DNA of 64,000 bases, from assembly GCA_003952965.2 (NCBI GenBank), contig CM025853.1, forward strand, positions 11,603,187-11,667,186, in the 5' to 3' direction. This DNA comes from Morella rubra. Taxonomy: Eukaryota > Streptophyta > Magnoliopsida > Fagales > Myricaceae. Shown here in pieces: positions 1 to 10,495 of this stretch (within the stretch, counting starts at the first letter, position 1; each line of letters begins with the position of its first letter). The position numbers were made by a program, and so were the translations under genes. The notes beneath the pieces are model-generated. The model was given only the letters and a program-made list of their open reading frames with translations. It had not been told where the DNA came from and searched no databases.

Positions 1-950
1 TCAAAAGATCAACAATGATTAGAGTTTTTAATAATATTTTGGCCCAAGTAATGAAAAAAAATTCGGGTGGAAATAGATCTCTCGATTATCAAACTTAGTT
101 CTTTTTTTCAGAAGTAAATGTACTTAATTTTTTTTTATAATTAAAAAATATATAAACATTAAAAATTTTGTATTACCGTGTATTTGTCAGAAACTTTACA
201 CGAGCAATATTAAAGAGTGTTGGTTCACTTATTTTGTTTATATCTCTTCAAATTATACTTTGCAATTCGAAAAAAGAATTAAAACTTCCCATTATATATA
301 TTAGTAAAAAACCAATAAACTTTCTTACATGGCAAAAAAAATTCTTATGGTCAAGAGATTAAAAATTATAGCTAAAATTTAGGGTTAAGTAGGCTATTAG
401 TTCTTGATTTTATTTTTTCCCCCATATTTCAAAGATATATCATCCTTGTGTTTTTCATACTCATCATACAAGTCCTCCGATCTTATCAAAAACTTGCGGA
501 GTTTCTCAGAAGTGAATGTCTTAAACGACTCATTCGGGGTACTTGAGATTTATGAGCTACACTCGGGAGGAGCATTTCTATATAACTGACAGGAAAAACC
601 TCCACAAAAAGTACTTCAAAGAAGACCCGTTTTATCTAATTATCTGATGCAAGAGAAGCGTCTATTATTTTTCTGTATATCAACATTTAAGTTATTATAG
701 CTAATTGAATACTCTAGATCGTTTATATCCCAAACTGTTATTTTTTATTTTTTGTCACACAACACGCATCAACTGTTGATTGTAGAGACTTTGTACCTTC
801 TGTTCAGATTTTCTTTTTTGTTCATTCTTAATGTAAAGAGTCTAAAATCAATATCGCTAATATTATTCTTAACATGTTAATCAATGATGAATTGTTGATC
901 GATTAAAACATTTTTAAATCAAGTAGTTAATTTTGAGTTAAACAGGAGTT
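1..950. other. AT-rich intergenic DNA, no gene seen
   Basis: Very AT-rich sequence with only short chance open frames. I see no splice-bounded exon, terminal repeat, RNA gene or recognisable protein similarity on either strand. Confidence 0.5.
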
Positions 951-2575
951 TCAGATTGTCGTTATGGAAATGCAGTCAAGCATTGCTAAATGTAAGTGCA
1001 GCTTTCTTTTCTCAAGTGAAGTTCTTTAAACTTCTTTTGCTACTGCCTAAAAGAAAAGGTCCTGGCAGTACTTTTAGCCGGGCTGGCTCTATTCCGTCCC
1101 ACTTTCCTTGGAAGGGAAATGTGACCCCTAATTCATATGAAGGTCCACAAACTTGTTCGTAATATGGGAGCAAGAACATATGCATGTTAAGTTCTTCTGT
1201 ATAGAATACCTTCAACATTTTTCTCACTCAAAAGTTCTTCTGCATGTGACACCTCAGTCGCCTCCCCAGTAGCTTGTGAAGTGAATCTCACACGCTTGTT
1301 CAAGAAGTACAAATTCCAGAATTCCCCAACAAACATTAGCATCAAATATCAAAGCAAAATCAGCCTTCAAGACCCAACTCTGAAGGAGGATGCAAAAGAG
1401 AGATCTAAATTCAAGCTGCAGAGAAGGGAGTGACGAAACTTCGAAGCTACTACCGACACAACCGTTACAAGTAAGAAAGAAAAGAGGAAGAAGGTAGAGG
1501 ATAGAATGTTAATATTCTCCCAACACTTCATTTAAACATCATTCAAAGTTTTACAGGTTGTTCAAGCACTTCTGAGTAATTTAAAGTTCTAAATTCCAAA
1601 ACACAAAGCAGAGATCTTGTTTGGACCTTAAGTGAGAGCTCAAAGCAAAGCAGAAGGGGTTGCTTCAACAGATGCTGAGTAGTCCTCCATACGGAACAAA
1701 CTTATATAGAGTTGAAATCTGCGAAATACTAAAGAAGCAATTATGGGTAATTCACTTGCAGAAGATGGTCTTGGGTTACTGAGAATGTTGAGAAAGACCA
1801 ACATCATCCAAATTCAAGAATATAAGACTTCTCATCCATATAGCTTGTCGGGACATCTATTCAGATAACACAACACCTATTGTCCATTGCTAACTTTTAT
1901 AAGATGCAAGTCTTAGTTATCACCCATCAATGAACTTTTAACCGGAGTAATCTCATCCTGAAAGCACAAAGAAACACACAAAACTCTTTACTGTTTTGAG
2001 TATAGTAAGTTAATAGCATGGAGTAGAAGTAACCCTTGATCACATCAAGAGAAAGAAGGAATGTTAATCATATACCTCCAATCATATACCTCCAACCAAA
2101 ATGAAAGAAAGTCAACCCATTCCTGCAATTGCAGTCAGTCTCGCTACCTCTTTTGTTGCCGCCCCCTACTTGCTCATTCGCAATTACTACCACAAGAAAG
2201 TTGCCCCTACCTCTAAGGGGCTTATGCACTCAAGACCAAAAGAGTAACCACTACTAGCACAAAGATTCTCTCTAACTCCCAAAAGTTGCTCTCCTTCAAA
2301 ATGTGACCAGCAAATATCATTTGTTTAGTAGGAAAACTTAGGATTCAAGACTTATAAGGCAGGTGACACAAAGGGGCAAAATATCAGAACTAATATCCTA
2401 CAGATATGAAAGTATGAACCAGGGCATCTTATCCTGTATTTATATAACTAGCAAAGAGAAAGAGGGAATGTGTTAGAAGCCCAAAAAGTTACATACAAGA
2501 CCGAGACTTTTTCCTGCACAAAAGAGCCGGAACAAGCAAAATAGTAAGATTAACAGATTACTCAACTATATACCA
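951..2575. other. unassigned region downstream of the SAM-domain gene
   Basis: This stretch is less AT-rich than its left neighbour and holds a 71-codon minus-strand frame at 1012-1227 that I do not recognise. It lies 3' of the SAM gene on the minus strand, so part of it may be 3' untranslated sequence or a noncoding 3' exon. A possible minus-strand acceptor (TTTCAG before GATGAG, near 1955-1965) fits that idea but is not strong evidence. No repeat boundary is evident. Confidence 0.3.
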
Positions 2576-4155
2576 TCAAGTAAAAACATCCTCTGCTCTT
2601 AACTGTTGGATTGCAGCATATAACTTCCTTCGAGGCCCAACAGCCAAAACGCCTATCTCTTTGAGATCATCAAGGGTAAGTAGCGGCAAAGCTTGTTCGT
2701 CAATCTCATGCATTTTGAAGACACCAGCATACTTACCAAACCCTAGCTCTTGCAACCATTTCTTAACACTATTTACACCATTACCTTCAGATCTCATCTC
2801 ATCCCATACACCAGCAGAACTAGTAAATGCGTTATTGCCTTCATAACAAGCGTTCTCCCTCCAAGAACCAGTGAGCTTGCCTGGCTGCCCCACGTCCTGA
2901 GGGGGTTCGCACATATCATATTCACTAGCTTCTTTGCTTGTAGCTGGCGTTTTGTGATCTGAGAAGCCCTGACAACCATTTTCAGGATAGTAATTGGTGC
3001 AGTCATTTCTTAAGAACCCAGTGAACTCTCTGCCACCAAAATCTCTCGCATCTTCACTGCTGAATCCAGTGAATTCTTTGCCACCACAATATCTTGCATC
3101 TTCACTGCTGAATTCAGGGTAAGTTTAGAGCTCCATGTGCAACCAAAGACAGAAGGGTTGGTCATTGTGCTCCGGCCTCGTCTTTTCATTACCCTACACT
3201 TCTGAGTTATATTGCCGAAATCGAGTCCACACTTGGTGCTATCAAACACTTCCGAACTTGGAAGTTCAGAAGCGATTTTGTGGAGTTTGGGTTTTTATTC
3301 TCTCTGTTATGTTGCAAATCAGCTGAAATCCTTGGAGAGAAACCCGGTTCTGAGGCCTTGAACCTCGGAGAACTTTGCTTAGAAAACCCACACATGGGTC
3401 TTTCTTCAATTTCTTCAGCACTCACAAAATCATGTTTCCATCTCTTATGAACTACCTTTCCCTTAGTTTTTTGAAGAAATCCACATGCAAAAGCTGCAGA
3501 AACATCTCCTATTTCCTCCAACCTAACATTTGGGCGTCTTTGCCTCTTTGAACTAAAGCTTAGGACCACCATCATACACAAGAGCTTAGAACAGCAAAAT
3601 CTGAACAACAGCCCAAAAAAAAGAAAACGAACAAATTAAAACTTCTGCTTCCTATGAAATAATCTAACATGGTGTGATAAACAACTGAAGAAACCCAGAT
3701 AAAAAAAAATTCCCATGCGCTAGGGAGAATGCACCAATGCTCAAAATAAAATACAAGCTTACCACTACAAAGCAAAAGCCATATTCAAGGCTGAAAATCC
3801 CAGCAAATATCAAAAGCAAACAAAGTGTTGAAACATGTCTCTCAGAGAGTTGCAGTTCACTACAGAATCCTTCACGAAACCAATCTCATGATTTTTATCA
3901 AGAACAACAGTCAGATAATGTGCTAAAGAGAAAAGATAACAATGTGGTGAACGTTTGTAACAAAGATGTCAAATTTCTGTAACCGATACACTGATATAAT
4001 ACAAGACAAGGACCGATAATTCGATGAGCCAAAAACAATTTTATCAAACACTCTTTTCTCCGTTTTCGCTTATACAAAGAAAAGGCAAAGAAACAGAACT
4101 AACCTTGTGAGACAGCAACAGTTCCAGAACGGCTTGGATTGATGGACTCTAGCAT
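2576..4155 (-). CDS. SAM (sterile alpha motif) domain protein gene, reading frame broken at three points
   Basis: The 3' part of the main exon (2576-2914) encodes a clear SAM domain: helix 1 VKKWLQELGFGKYAGVF, then LTLDDLKEIGV and GPRRKLYAAIQQL, ending seven residues before the stop. SAM domains are helical protein-interaction modules; this plant type carries a basic N-terminal motif, seen here as KRQRRPNVRLEEIGD near 3500-3545. A plausible first exon is 4104-4155 (ATG at 4155, ending VAVSQ-G before GTTAGT), joined to an acceptor TTTAG before 3552. Three discrepancies break the frame, each one base short: the exon 1/2 junction phase, an A-run at 3276-3279, and 3117-3122. Sequence on both sides of each break still reads as protein, so this is either a young pseudogene or uncorrected assembly indels. 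Identification as a SAM protein is secure; function is unknown. Confidence 0.72.
3029..3115 (-). repeat. in-gene tandem duplication (48 nt and 39 nt copies)
   Basis: On the minus strand a 48-nt unit (3029-3076), starting GAATTCACTGG and encoding EFTGFSSEDARDFGGR, follows a 39-nt version (3077-3115) encoding EFSSEDARYCGGK that lacks nine bases. A third partial start (GAGTTCACTGGG) follows at 3014-3028. All lengths are multiples of three, so this is a protein-level expansion inside the SAM-protein exon, in a linker upstream of the domain. Confidence 0.7.
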
Positions 4156-4280
4156 TTTACCCGAATTGGAAAATGACTAAGAAGTGGGTTTTTCCAAACT
4201 ACAAATTAGGGGAAGACACACACCATCGATACTCCAGGCACTTTGCTTTATGTCTATGTGCCGGATTGATTTAGATCGGA

Positions 4281-4293
4281 TATATTATATATA
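4281..4293 (-). promoter_or_regulatory. possible TATA box of the SAM-domain gene
   Basis: An AT-only run reading TATATATAATATA on the minus strand lies about 125-140 bp upstream of the proposed ATG at 4155. Position and composition fit a plant TATA box. There is no independent support. Confidence 0.35.
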
Positions 4294-4721
4294 GATAGTT
4301 GGAGACATTTTTGAACCGTGTTGGAGGTCAAACGGAAAGATCTGGAAAGATCATGTGCTATTTTAGTAATTAAAAGAGGATGTGTTCCTGTGGGTTATCC
4401 GGGACACGTGGTGTGTCCTAATAGAATAATCTGTTGACGAGTTACTAGACAAGTGGCCAACAGCATTAGTATATATATAAATTACCTCGCAAGGCAAGTT
4501 GAATTCTTGGAGACAATGGGCTGGAATTTTTTATAGAAGCTTCTGCGCCTTTGTTTGTTGTAAAGAGAATAAAGAACAATAAAGATTACTTCATTACATG
4601 TACAATCTATTGAGAAAAACAAAATTACAATCAAGGAAAGAAGATTCTTCGAACGTCTGGGTTTGCGAGACGACATCAGTAGTAATACGTGTTTTTTTTG
4701 GGACCTACGAGGATAAGGATA

Positions 4722-5099
4722 GGAAAAAATACACTTTTCACTCACAAATTACCGGAGTAGTGACATATTGCACCCCAAACTACCATCTTTAAGACATTGC
4801 ACCCTCAAACTACCAATGTTATACATTTTGCACCCTAAACTACCCACTTTGACACATTACACCCTCCAACTACTAATATTAAACACTTTGCACCCTCCAT
4901 TTGACAATAATATCCTTAAGAAATTAATGAATTGACAACAATATCTAAGGGCATTATCGTCATTTTAGTTTGAAAATTTGATAAAGGGTGCAAAGTGTTA
5001 AAAATTGGTAGTTAGAGGGTGCAATGTGTCAAAATTGGTAGTTTAGGGTGCAAAGTGTAAAATATATGGTAGTTCATGGGTGAAAAGTGTATTTTCCCC
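4722..5099. mobile_element. Mutator-type MITE, 378 bp, with perfect 9-bp target duplication
   Basis: The ends are inverted copies: left GGAAAAAATACACTTTTCAC, and the complement of the right end GGGGAAAATACACTTTTCAC. The inverted homology continues inward through repeated 'caaactacc / tgcaccc' motifs. The element is flanked by ATAAGGATA at 4713-4721 and 5100-5108, an exact 9-bp duplication diagnostic of Mutator-like transposition. It has no coding capacity. A relative of almost identical length lies at 52394-52770. Confidence 0.9.
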
Positions 5100-5108
5100 A
5101 TAAGGATA

Positions 5109-5660
5109 TGTTCAAAGCTGTGCTGGCAATCCTACCAAACCTCCTTTCTTTTTTTTTTTCTAAAAATCCTACCAAACCGCACTTTCCCAAAAAAAAATCC
5201 TACCAAACCTCCCTGTGGTCTGTGGGAAAGAAACAGTTGGTCCGGTGCCAGTGTTAAGGCTGTGTTTGGATGAGTTGTTGATTTTTTTTTTTTTCAGATT
5301 TGATGAAAAAGATGTTAAAATTTGTAAAAGGTTATTAGAGTTTGTGACTTTTTCTTTTTAAAAATCATTTAGGAAATTTTTTTCTCTCTTTTTTTTTATT
5401 TCTAAATCATCAAAAACTCTTGCCATTGCATTTTGAAATATCAATATATTTATATTTTACATCATTATAAGTTGATTATTAAAAGTGTGAGATTTAAAAT
5501 AAGGTGCAAAATATAATTATAATAGTAATTTTACATACAATATATCCATTTTGATAGTTTGAGGTTACGTGATAGTTAGAGCGAGGAAGTTGTATTTATT
5601 TTTCTTATTTATAAGCATGTTCAGATGATTAGTCGGTAAACCATTTTCATGTTGTGAGTA
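5109..5660. other. AT-rich spacer with a solitary transposon-end-like motif
   Basis: No gene is visible. Near 5257 the phrase GGCTGTGTTTGGATGAG resembles the ends of small DNA transposons (compare 26156 and 55443), but no matching inverted end is found nearby. Confidence 0.35.
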
Positions 5661-5959
5661 CTAAAATTGGGAAATTCAATTTTTGGTCACTAAGTTTTGG
5701 CCCATTTTACGAATTGGTCACTAAGAATTTTTTTTTTTTCAATTTTCAGTCACTAACGTTAGGAGTGATGATTTGGTCTTTCTGTTAGTTGACCATCTGT
5801 TTGACTAACGAGAGTCATGTCTACATCAACAGCTCTGCTTAGTCACCCAATAATTCTCCACGTCACTCTTCAATCAGTCTAAAATGGCAGACCGTTGCTT
5901 TCTCTATTATTGAGTTCCAAACCGCACCGTTTTAAACCAATGCTCCTATGCCTGTGTGA

Positions 5960-6300
5960 AATGCCTTCTCTATTATTGAGTTCAAAGAAAGATCCAAGCT
6001 CTCCAGTACTGCTAATTCTTCGAGTGACCTCGGTATTGGCCCAATTAGGTTGTTTCCTGCCTTGCCCAGATGGCACAAACTCCAGCATCTATGGATCTCC
6101 GTTTTGATATTTCCAGATATCTGGTTTGCAGAAACATCCAAGAATTCATGCTGCTTCTAGTTTCCGACTTCCATGGGCAGAGAACTACTAAACAAGTTGC
6201 TTGCCAATAGCAATGCGCTCAAACTTGAAAGCCCAAAAATTTGATTCGGAATTCTTCTGGTGAGCTTGTTTCTGGTTAGATCCAGTAGAATCATGCCCAT
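5960..6300 (-). pseudogene. captured leucine-rich-repeat receptor fragment
   Basis: The minus strand encodes over 110 codons of plant extracellular LRR consensus: LLDLTRNKL, IPNQIFGLSSLSALLLASN, then LDVSANQISGNI, IGPIPRSLEELAVLESLDLS. The spacing matches 24-residue plant LRRs of receptor-like kinases or proteins. One in-frame TAG interrupts it where LRRs normally have Leu (about 6172). The fragment runs directly into the left terminal repeat and has neither signal peptide nor kinase domain, so it is a captured piece, not a gene. Confidence 0.75.
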
Positions 6301-6383
6301 CTAAAAGGGAAGATCAAACAACTTGATAGCTAGTGACTCAAAACCAGAACTCTTGCTTTACGAAAGCTGATCAGATTTCCAAT

Positions 6384-7795
6384 TGATGGGCCATAATATG
6401 ACCGACCTGGCCCATTGAGACACACGAGCCCATCTGTAGTCTCATCCAAGGCCATGGGCGTATTCTAGGCCCTCAACCTATATAAGTGTAAGTTAATTTT
6501 TCCAAGACTCCAGGAAAGATAATAACTCAAGATGCTTCAGGACTCCAGGTATGACAAGGAGTCCTAAAACCCATACTGCTGGACTCCCTTTAGGACTCTT
6601 GCATCCCCCTCTTATAAACCATAAGGACTACAGGAAAGATAAAGATTCAATAGGCTTCAGGACTCCAGGTAAGACAATGAGTCTTGAAGCCCCTATCACT
6701 GGGCATTCTTTAGGACTCTAACACCCCCCTCTTATAAATAACAGGTACCCCAATTATATTTTTCAAAGCTTAATTCATTCTCTAGACTAAAACACTTCTT
6801 GAGATCTAATTTAGGCATCAGAGGCTCCCCTCCGACGTCACCCCAGTTCTCTTTTACAGATTCGAACATTGGATTTGGGTTAGCAGATTATTCTATTACT
6901 TGGTGATTTTTGGCGTCATCATTCCAATGACAGCTTTAGAGGCAGGATTTCCAGAACCAATAAATTCCCCGTCATGTTGATGATGAGCAGGCACATTTCA
7001 CATGCCACATTTCTGAACTATAGCAAAGCTAAAAGTTCAACAACTAAAGGAATTGTAGATCTGATAGTTTCTCTTGTTACCTTCCTTCGTGATCATTTAA
7101 TGCTTGGGCATGAATGTCTCTGGCCTCTTGAGAATTTGCTACATCCTTCTAATAGCTACGTTTTGCTTTCTGCAAGCGTTCAAGGCGAAGTAAAAAATTC
7201 AACACGATAAGCAGCACATGAACTATTAGAATGAATCAAACCAGTAACCACCATCATAATATGATCAGCCCGTTTAAAAGGAGGGACTATTGATGGACCA
7301 TAATATGACTGGCTCAGCCCATTGAGACACACGAGCCCATTTGCAGTGACATCCAAGGCCACATGCGCATTCTAGGCCCTTAACCCACATAAGCGTAAGT
7401 TAATTTCTCCAAGACTCCAAGAAAGATAAAACTCAAGATGTTTCAGGACTCCAGGTAAGACAAGGAGTCTTGAAGCCCATACCGCTAGACTCCCTTTAGG
7501 ACTCTAGCAGCCCCCTCTTATAATGATAAGGACTCCAGGAAAGATAAGGATTCAAGAGGTTTCAAGATTCCAGGTAAGACAAGGAGTCCTGAAGCCCATA
7601 GAGCTGGACTCCCTTTAAGACTCTAACACCCCCTCTTATAAATAACAGGTACCCCATTATATTTTTCCTAAGCTTAATTCATTCTCTAGACAAAAACACT
7701 TTTTGAGATCTAACTTAGGCATCAGAGGCTCCCCTCCGAGCGACCCCAGTTCTCTTTTACAGATTTGAGCTAGTTGATTATTCTATTACTTGATG
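6384..7795. mobile_element. TRIM-like miniature LTR retroelement (LTR, short interior, PPT, LTR)
   Basis: Two direct repeats of about 0.5 kb start TGATGG(G/A)CCATAATATG at 6384 and 7291. Each holds a TATAAATAA box (about 6733 and 7637). Between them is a roughly 0.37-kb interior that begins with a tRNA-complement-like TGGCG at 6911 and ends in a polypurine tract AAAAGGAGGGA (7276-7287) immediately before the second LTR. No gag or pol is present, so this is a terminal-repeat retrotransposon in miniature. The exact 3' end of the LTR is uncertain (near 6905 and 7795). A second, truncated interior copy follows the second LTR, out to about 9150. Confidence 0.7.
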
Positions 7796-9150
7796 ATTTT
7801 TGGCATCATCATTCCAACGACAGCTTTAGAGGTACTATTTCAAAAACCAGTAAATTCCCCATCATGTTGATGATGAGTAGGGCTGTTCAGTGCTACCGAA
7901 AAATTCCGGTGGCACCGACACCGGGTTGTCGGTACCCGGCTTCACCGGTGTTGGTGCCGGTTTAAGGCTTTTTACAAAACCCGATGTCATTCCTGATTCC
8001 TGGGTTACTCGGGTATCGGGACACCTGGTTTGTTTTTTTTTTTTTTTTTGTAAAAAAAAAAAAACAAAACGACTCGTTTACCCCTCCCCCATAATTTTGT
8101 TCGCATACGGCATACCCCCCAAACAGAAGTGTCGGCAACTCGGCATAACCCCCCCCCCCCCCCGCCCCCCTGCCCTTTGCCCATCTGCGGTCTGCCTCTC
8201 TCTCTCTGCCGAGGCTGCTCTCTGTTTCACAACCGTAGCTGCAGCCTGCCGAGGTGCTCTCTGTTTCACAACAATAGCTCTCGCTTTGAGTTTTCCCAAG
8301 TCCCTGTTGATTTGAGGTATGAGTTTCATTTATTGTATCAAATCACAAACTTTTTGGATCTTTTGTTTTTTTTTGTTTTATTGTTCTTTTCACTTGCGAA
8401 GTGGTTCTTACTTTTTACTCTCGTTACGAAGAAAAGATAAACATAAATGATTTGTGAGATCGTGAAATTGCTTGTATGGATCAGCTGAAAATGCTTGCAT
8501 TTGTCTATAATATTTTTTATTTATCGGCTTGCGTCTAAGCTGCATTTGCTTTGCTGGATATTGCTGGTTAGCTGGAATATAAACAGTGCTTTGCGATTTT
8601 GGATTTCATTAATTTAGATTTTAATGATATATGATTAATGGACCAAAAGAAAAAAGAAAAAAATACATTAGGCCAAATGCGTAAAATGTTAAAAAAATGG
8701 TCCAATATGAATGTAGGATAACCGGAAACCGCCACCGCTAAAACTGTCACAGCTAAGGGCCGATTTTTGCCCTTAACGGTGTAGGTGTAAGTGACAATTA
8801 TTTAAAAACCGGCCTATCTGGTGTAGTGCCGTTTTGGCCAAAACCGGCACCTACACCGGAGTTGAACAGCCCTAATGATGAGCACGCACATTTCACATGC
8901 CAAATTTCTGAACTATAGCACAGCTAAAAGTTCAACAACTAAAGGAATTGCAGATCCGATACTTTCTCTTGTTACCTTCCTCTTGATCATTTAATGCTTG
9001 GGCATGAGTGTCTCTGGCCTCTTGAAAATTTGCTACATCCTTCTAATAGCTACGTTTTGCTTTCTGCAGGCATTTAGGAAGTAGTAAAAAATTCAGCACG
9101 ATGAGCAGCACATGAATTATCAGAATGAATCAAACCAGTAACCACCTTCA
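7796..9150. repeat. second TRIM interior copy, interrupted by a hAT element
   Basis: Sequence after the second LTR repeats the interior at 6906-7250: the same order, from the TTGGC(A/G)TCATCATTCC start to AAACCAGTAACCACC. It is split by the 997-bp hAT at 7878-8874. Homology stops near 9150 where a third LTR would be expected, giving an LTR-interior-LTR-interior structure consistent with unequal recombination between tandem copies. Confidence 0.65.
7878..8874. mobile_element. non-autonomous hAT element, 997 bp, perfect 8-bp target duplication
   Basis: The ends are perfect 12-bp inverted repeats TAGGGCTGTTCA and TGAACAGCCCTA. The exact 8-bp duplication ATGATGAG lies at 7870-7877 and 8875-8882. 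The matching position in the sister TRIM interior (near 6985) is an uninterrupted empty site. Subterminal regions are rich in 'ccggtgtcggtacc / accggcac' motifs. The interior has a C-run (8151-8163), a T-run and short repeats but no transposase. A reversed, longer relative lies at 45949-48303. Confidence 0.92.
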
Positions 9151-9226
9151 TCTGAAGGGACATAATGGTGAATATACTTTCAAGTTTTAATTGTCAATGG
9201 AATTAAAAGCTGTTCTTGATACTCAC

Positions 9227-9325
9227 TGCTTCGATTTGCTCAAGGGCGTGGACAGCCTCCTTTTGCTGCTTTTCCTTGGCAGCACCCTCTTTTCGCAAAG
9301 CATCGAGCCTCTTGGCAACATTATC
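9227..9325 (-). pseudogene. captured host exon, 33 codons, intact with canonical splice sites
   Basis: On the minus strand an acceptor (GTCACAG) precedes a 99-nt open segment that ends in GAAGCA followed by GTGAGT, a consensus donor. In phase 0 it encodes a charged, helix-prone peptide including NVAKRLDALRKEGAAKEKQ and ending ALEQIEA, likely part of a coiled coil. I do not recognise the parent protein. It lies inside the Pack-MULE with no flanking exons, so it reads as a gene fragment captured with its splice sites. Confidence 0.6.
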
Positions 9326-9769
9326 CTGTGACGTTGACCAAGTTCATGATTTCTAATGCTGGAGGGATTGTTTGATATGCAGATTTTATAAAAGTCACCA
9401 TTTGTTGCCATAAGAAAAAACTCTTCAAGATTCAAAATGACACAGTAGAAAAGAAGAATTCAACGAAAACTCAGTCATAACTGTGAATCAAAGTTGCAGG
9501 ACATTAGGAGAGAGTTAGAAAACAAGTAGAAGCAAACTACCCATTGAAGATTATAAAACTAGGTAGAGAGCCCAAAAAACCTAATTTAATCGTAATTTTA
9601 ATGCAGAGAATTGCACTGTTAATGCCACATCAAAGAATCTCCGATCTCTGTTTCTCAGACAAACAGGGGCACAGAGCAACAAGGATATGTTGAAGCTGGT
9701 TAGCTGGCTGGGCTTCAGTTTTTGTTTTTGTTTTTTCTAGTTAATTTCATTATTGCGTCAAATACACGG

Positions 9770-9835
9770 GACGCTCAATGTGGGAAGATTGCCCAGTTCA
9801 GAGGAATTGTGCCGTTGATGTCGTGGTTTCCTGGA
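9770..9835 (-). pseudogene. second captured LRR fragment, frameshifted
   Basis: The minus strand reads NHDINGTIP and then, after a one-base shift, SELGNLPTLSV, a typical plant LRR phrase. It lies just inside the right terminal repeat, as the larger LRR piece lies just inside the left one. Both may derive from one receptor gene. Confidence 0.5.
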
Positions 9836-10138
9836 TAGACATGGAGGAGGGAAACTCAGAGAGGCGCTTAGGCATGAGAAGCATTGGTTTGGTTTAAATA
9901 GGTGCGGTTTGGAACTCAATAATAGAGAAGGCAATAGTTTGCGTTTAAGACTGATTGAGGAGTGACGTGAAAAATTGTTGGGTGTCTAAGCAGAGCTGCT
10001 GACGTGGACATGGCTCATGTTAGTCAAACAGACGGTCAACTGACAGAAGGACCAAATCGTCACACGGCCTAAAGTTAGTGATTGAAAACTGAAAAAAAAT
10101 TTCTCAGTGACTAATTCGTAAAATGGGCTAAAACCTAG

Positions 10139-10462
10139 GGCATGTTCGTGTTGTGAAAAATGGTAGGATTTTAAAAAAGTTGTGAATATTTATGTTAAAT
10201 AGTGTTTTATAGGTGTTTGTGTAAAGTGGAGAGAGAAATGATTTGATGTAATTATTTAATAAAAAAGTATTGAAATTTTGTGAAAAAGTACAGAGAGAGA
10301 AGATTTGTTATAATTTTTTTAAAAAAATGTATTGAAGTTTGTGTAAAAAGTTGTTGGAGATTGTGTAAATGTATTGGTGTTTGTGTTTGAATTCTTAAGA
10401 TGTTTGGTGATAATTTTATTAATGGATTCGAATCTTAGGAAAAAGTTGAACACGAACATGCC
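10139..10462. mobile_element. 324-bp MITE nested in the right terminal repeat of the Pack-MULE
   Basis: Perfect inverted ends GGCATGTTCGTG and CACGAACATGCC. Flanks are CCTAG at 10134-10138 and 10463-10467, so the duplication is 5 bp, or 3 bp (CTA) if one more G/C pair belongs to the element. Removing it restores continuous homology with the left TIR, which proves insertion. Superfamily is uncertain: PIF/Harbinger-like if the 3-bp reading is right. Confidence 0.8.
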
Positions 10463-10495
10463 CCTAGTGACTAAAAATAGAATTTTCCTAAAATT

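Larger units (their letters stand above)
5669..10487. mobile_element. Pack-MULE-like element with long TIRs, 4.8 kb, carrying gene fragments and nested insertions
   Basis: The left terminus (5669 to about 5940) and right terminus (about 9925-10487, interrupted at 10139-10462) are inverted copies of about 250 bp, both reaching the phrase CTATTATTGAGTTCCAAACC on their inner side. The ends begin GGGAAATTC and (complemented) GGAAAATTC. CTAAAATT flanks at 5661-5668 and 10488-10495 give an 8-bp match, or 8 of 9 for a Mutator-size duplication. Inside are LRR-receptor fragments, a captured exon, a TRIM-like retroelement and a hAT. No transposase is seen, so the element is non-autonomous. Long TIRs plus host-gene pieces define a Pack-MULE; the superfamily call rests on TIR form and near-9-bp duplication. 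Confidence 0.8.

Noticed and set aside
3115-3125. Perfect plus-strand donor-like sequence (AGGGTAAGT) inside the SAM exon
   Set aside because: It is antisense to the gene and no plus-strand exon surrounds it; taken as chance.
3117-3303. Short introns as an explanation of the two frame changes in the SAM-gene exon
   Set aside because: No donor-acceptor pair resolves the frames without removing conserved-looking coding text; single missing bases are simpler.
8129-8440. Frames of 80-140 codons on both strands within the 997-bp hAT
   Set aside because: Produced by C-runs and short repeats in a non-autonomous element; no transposase motif is present.
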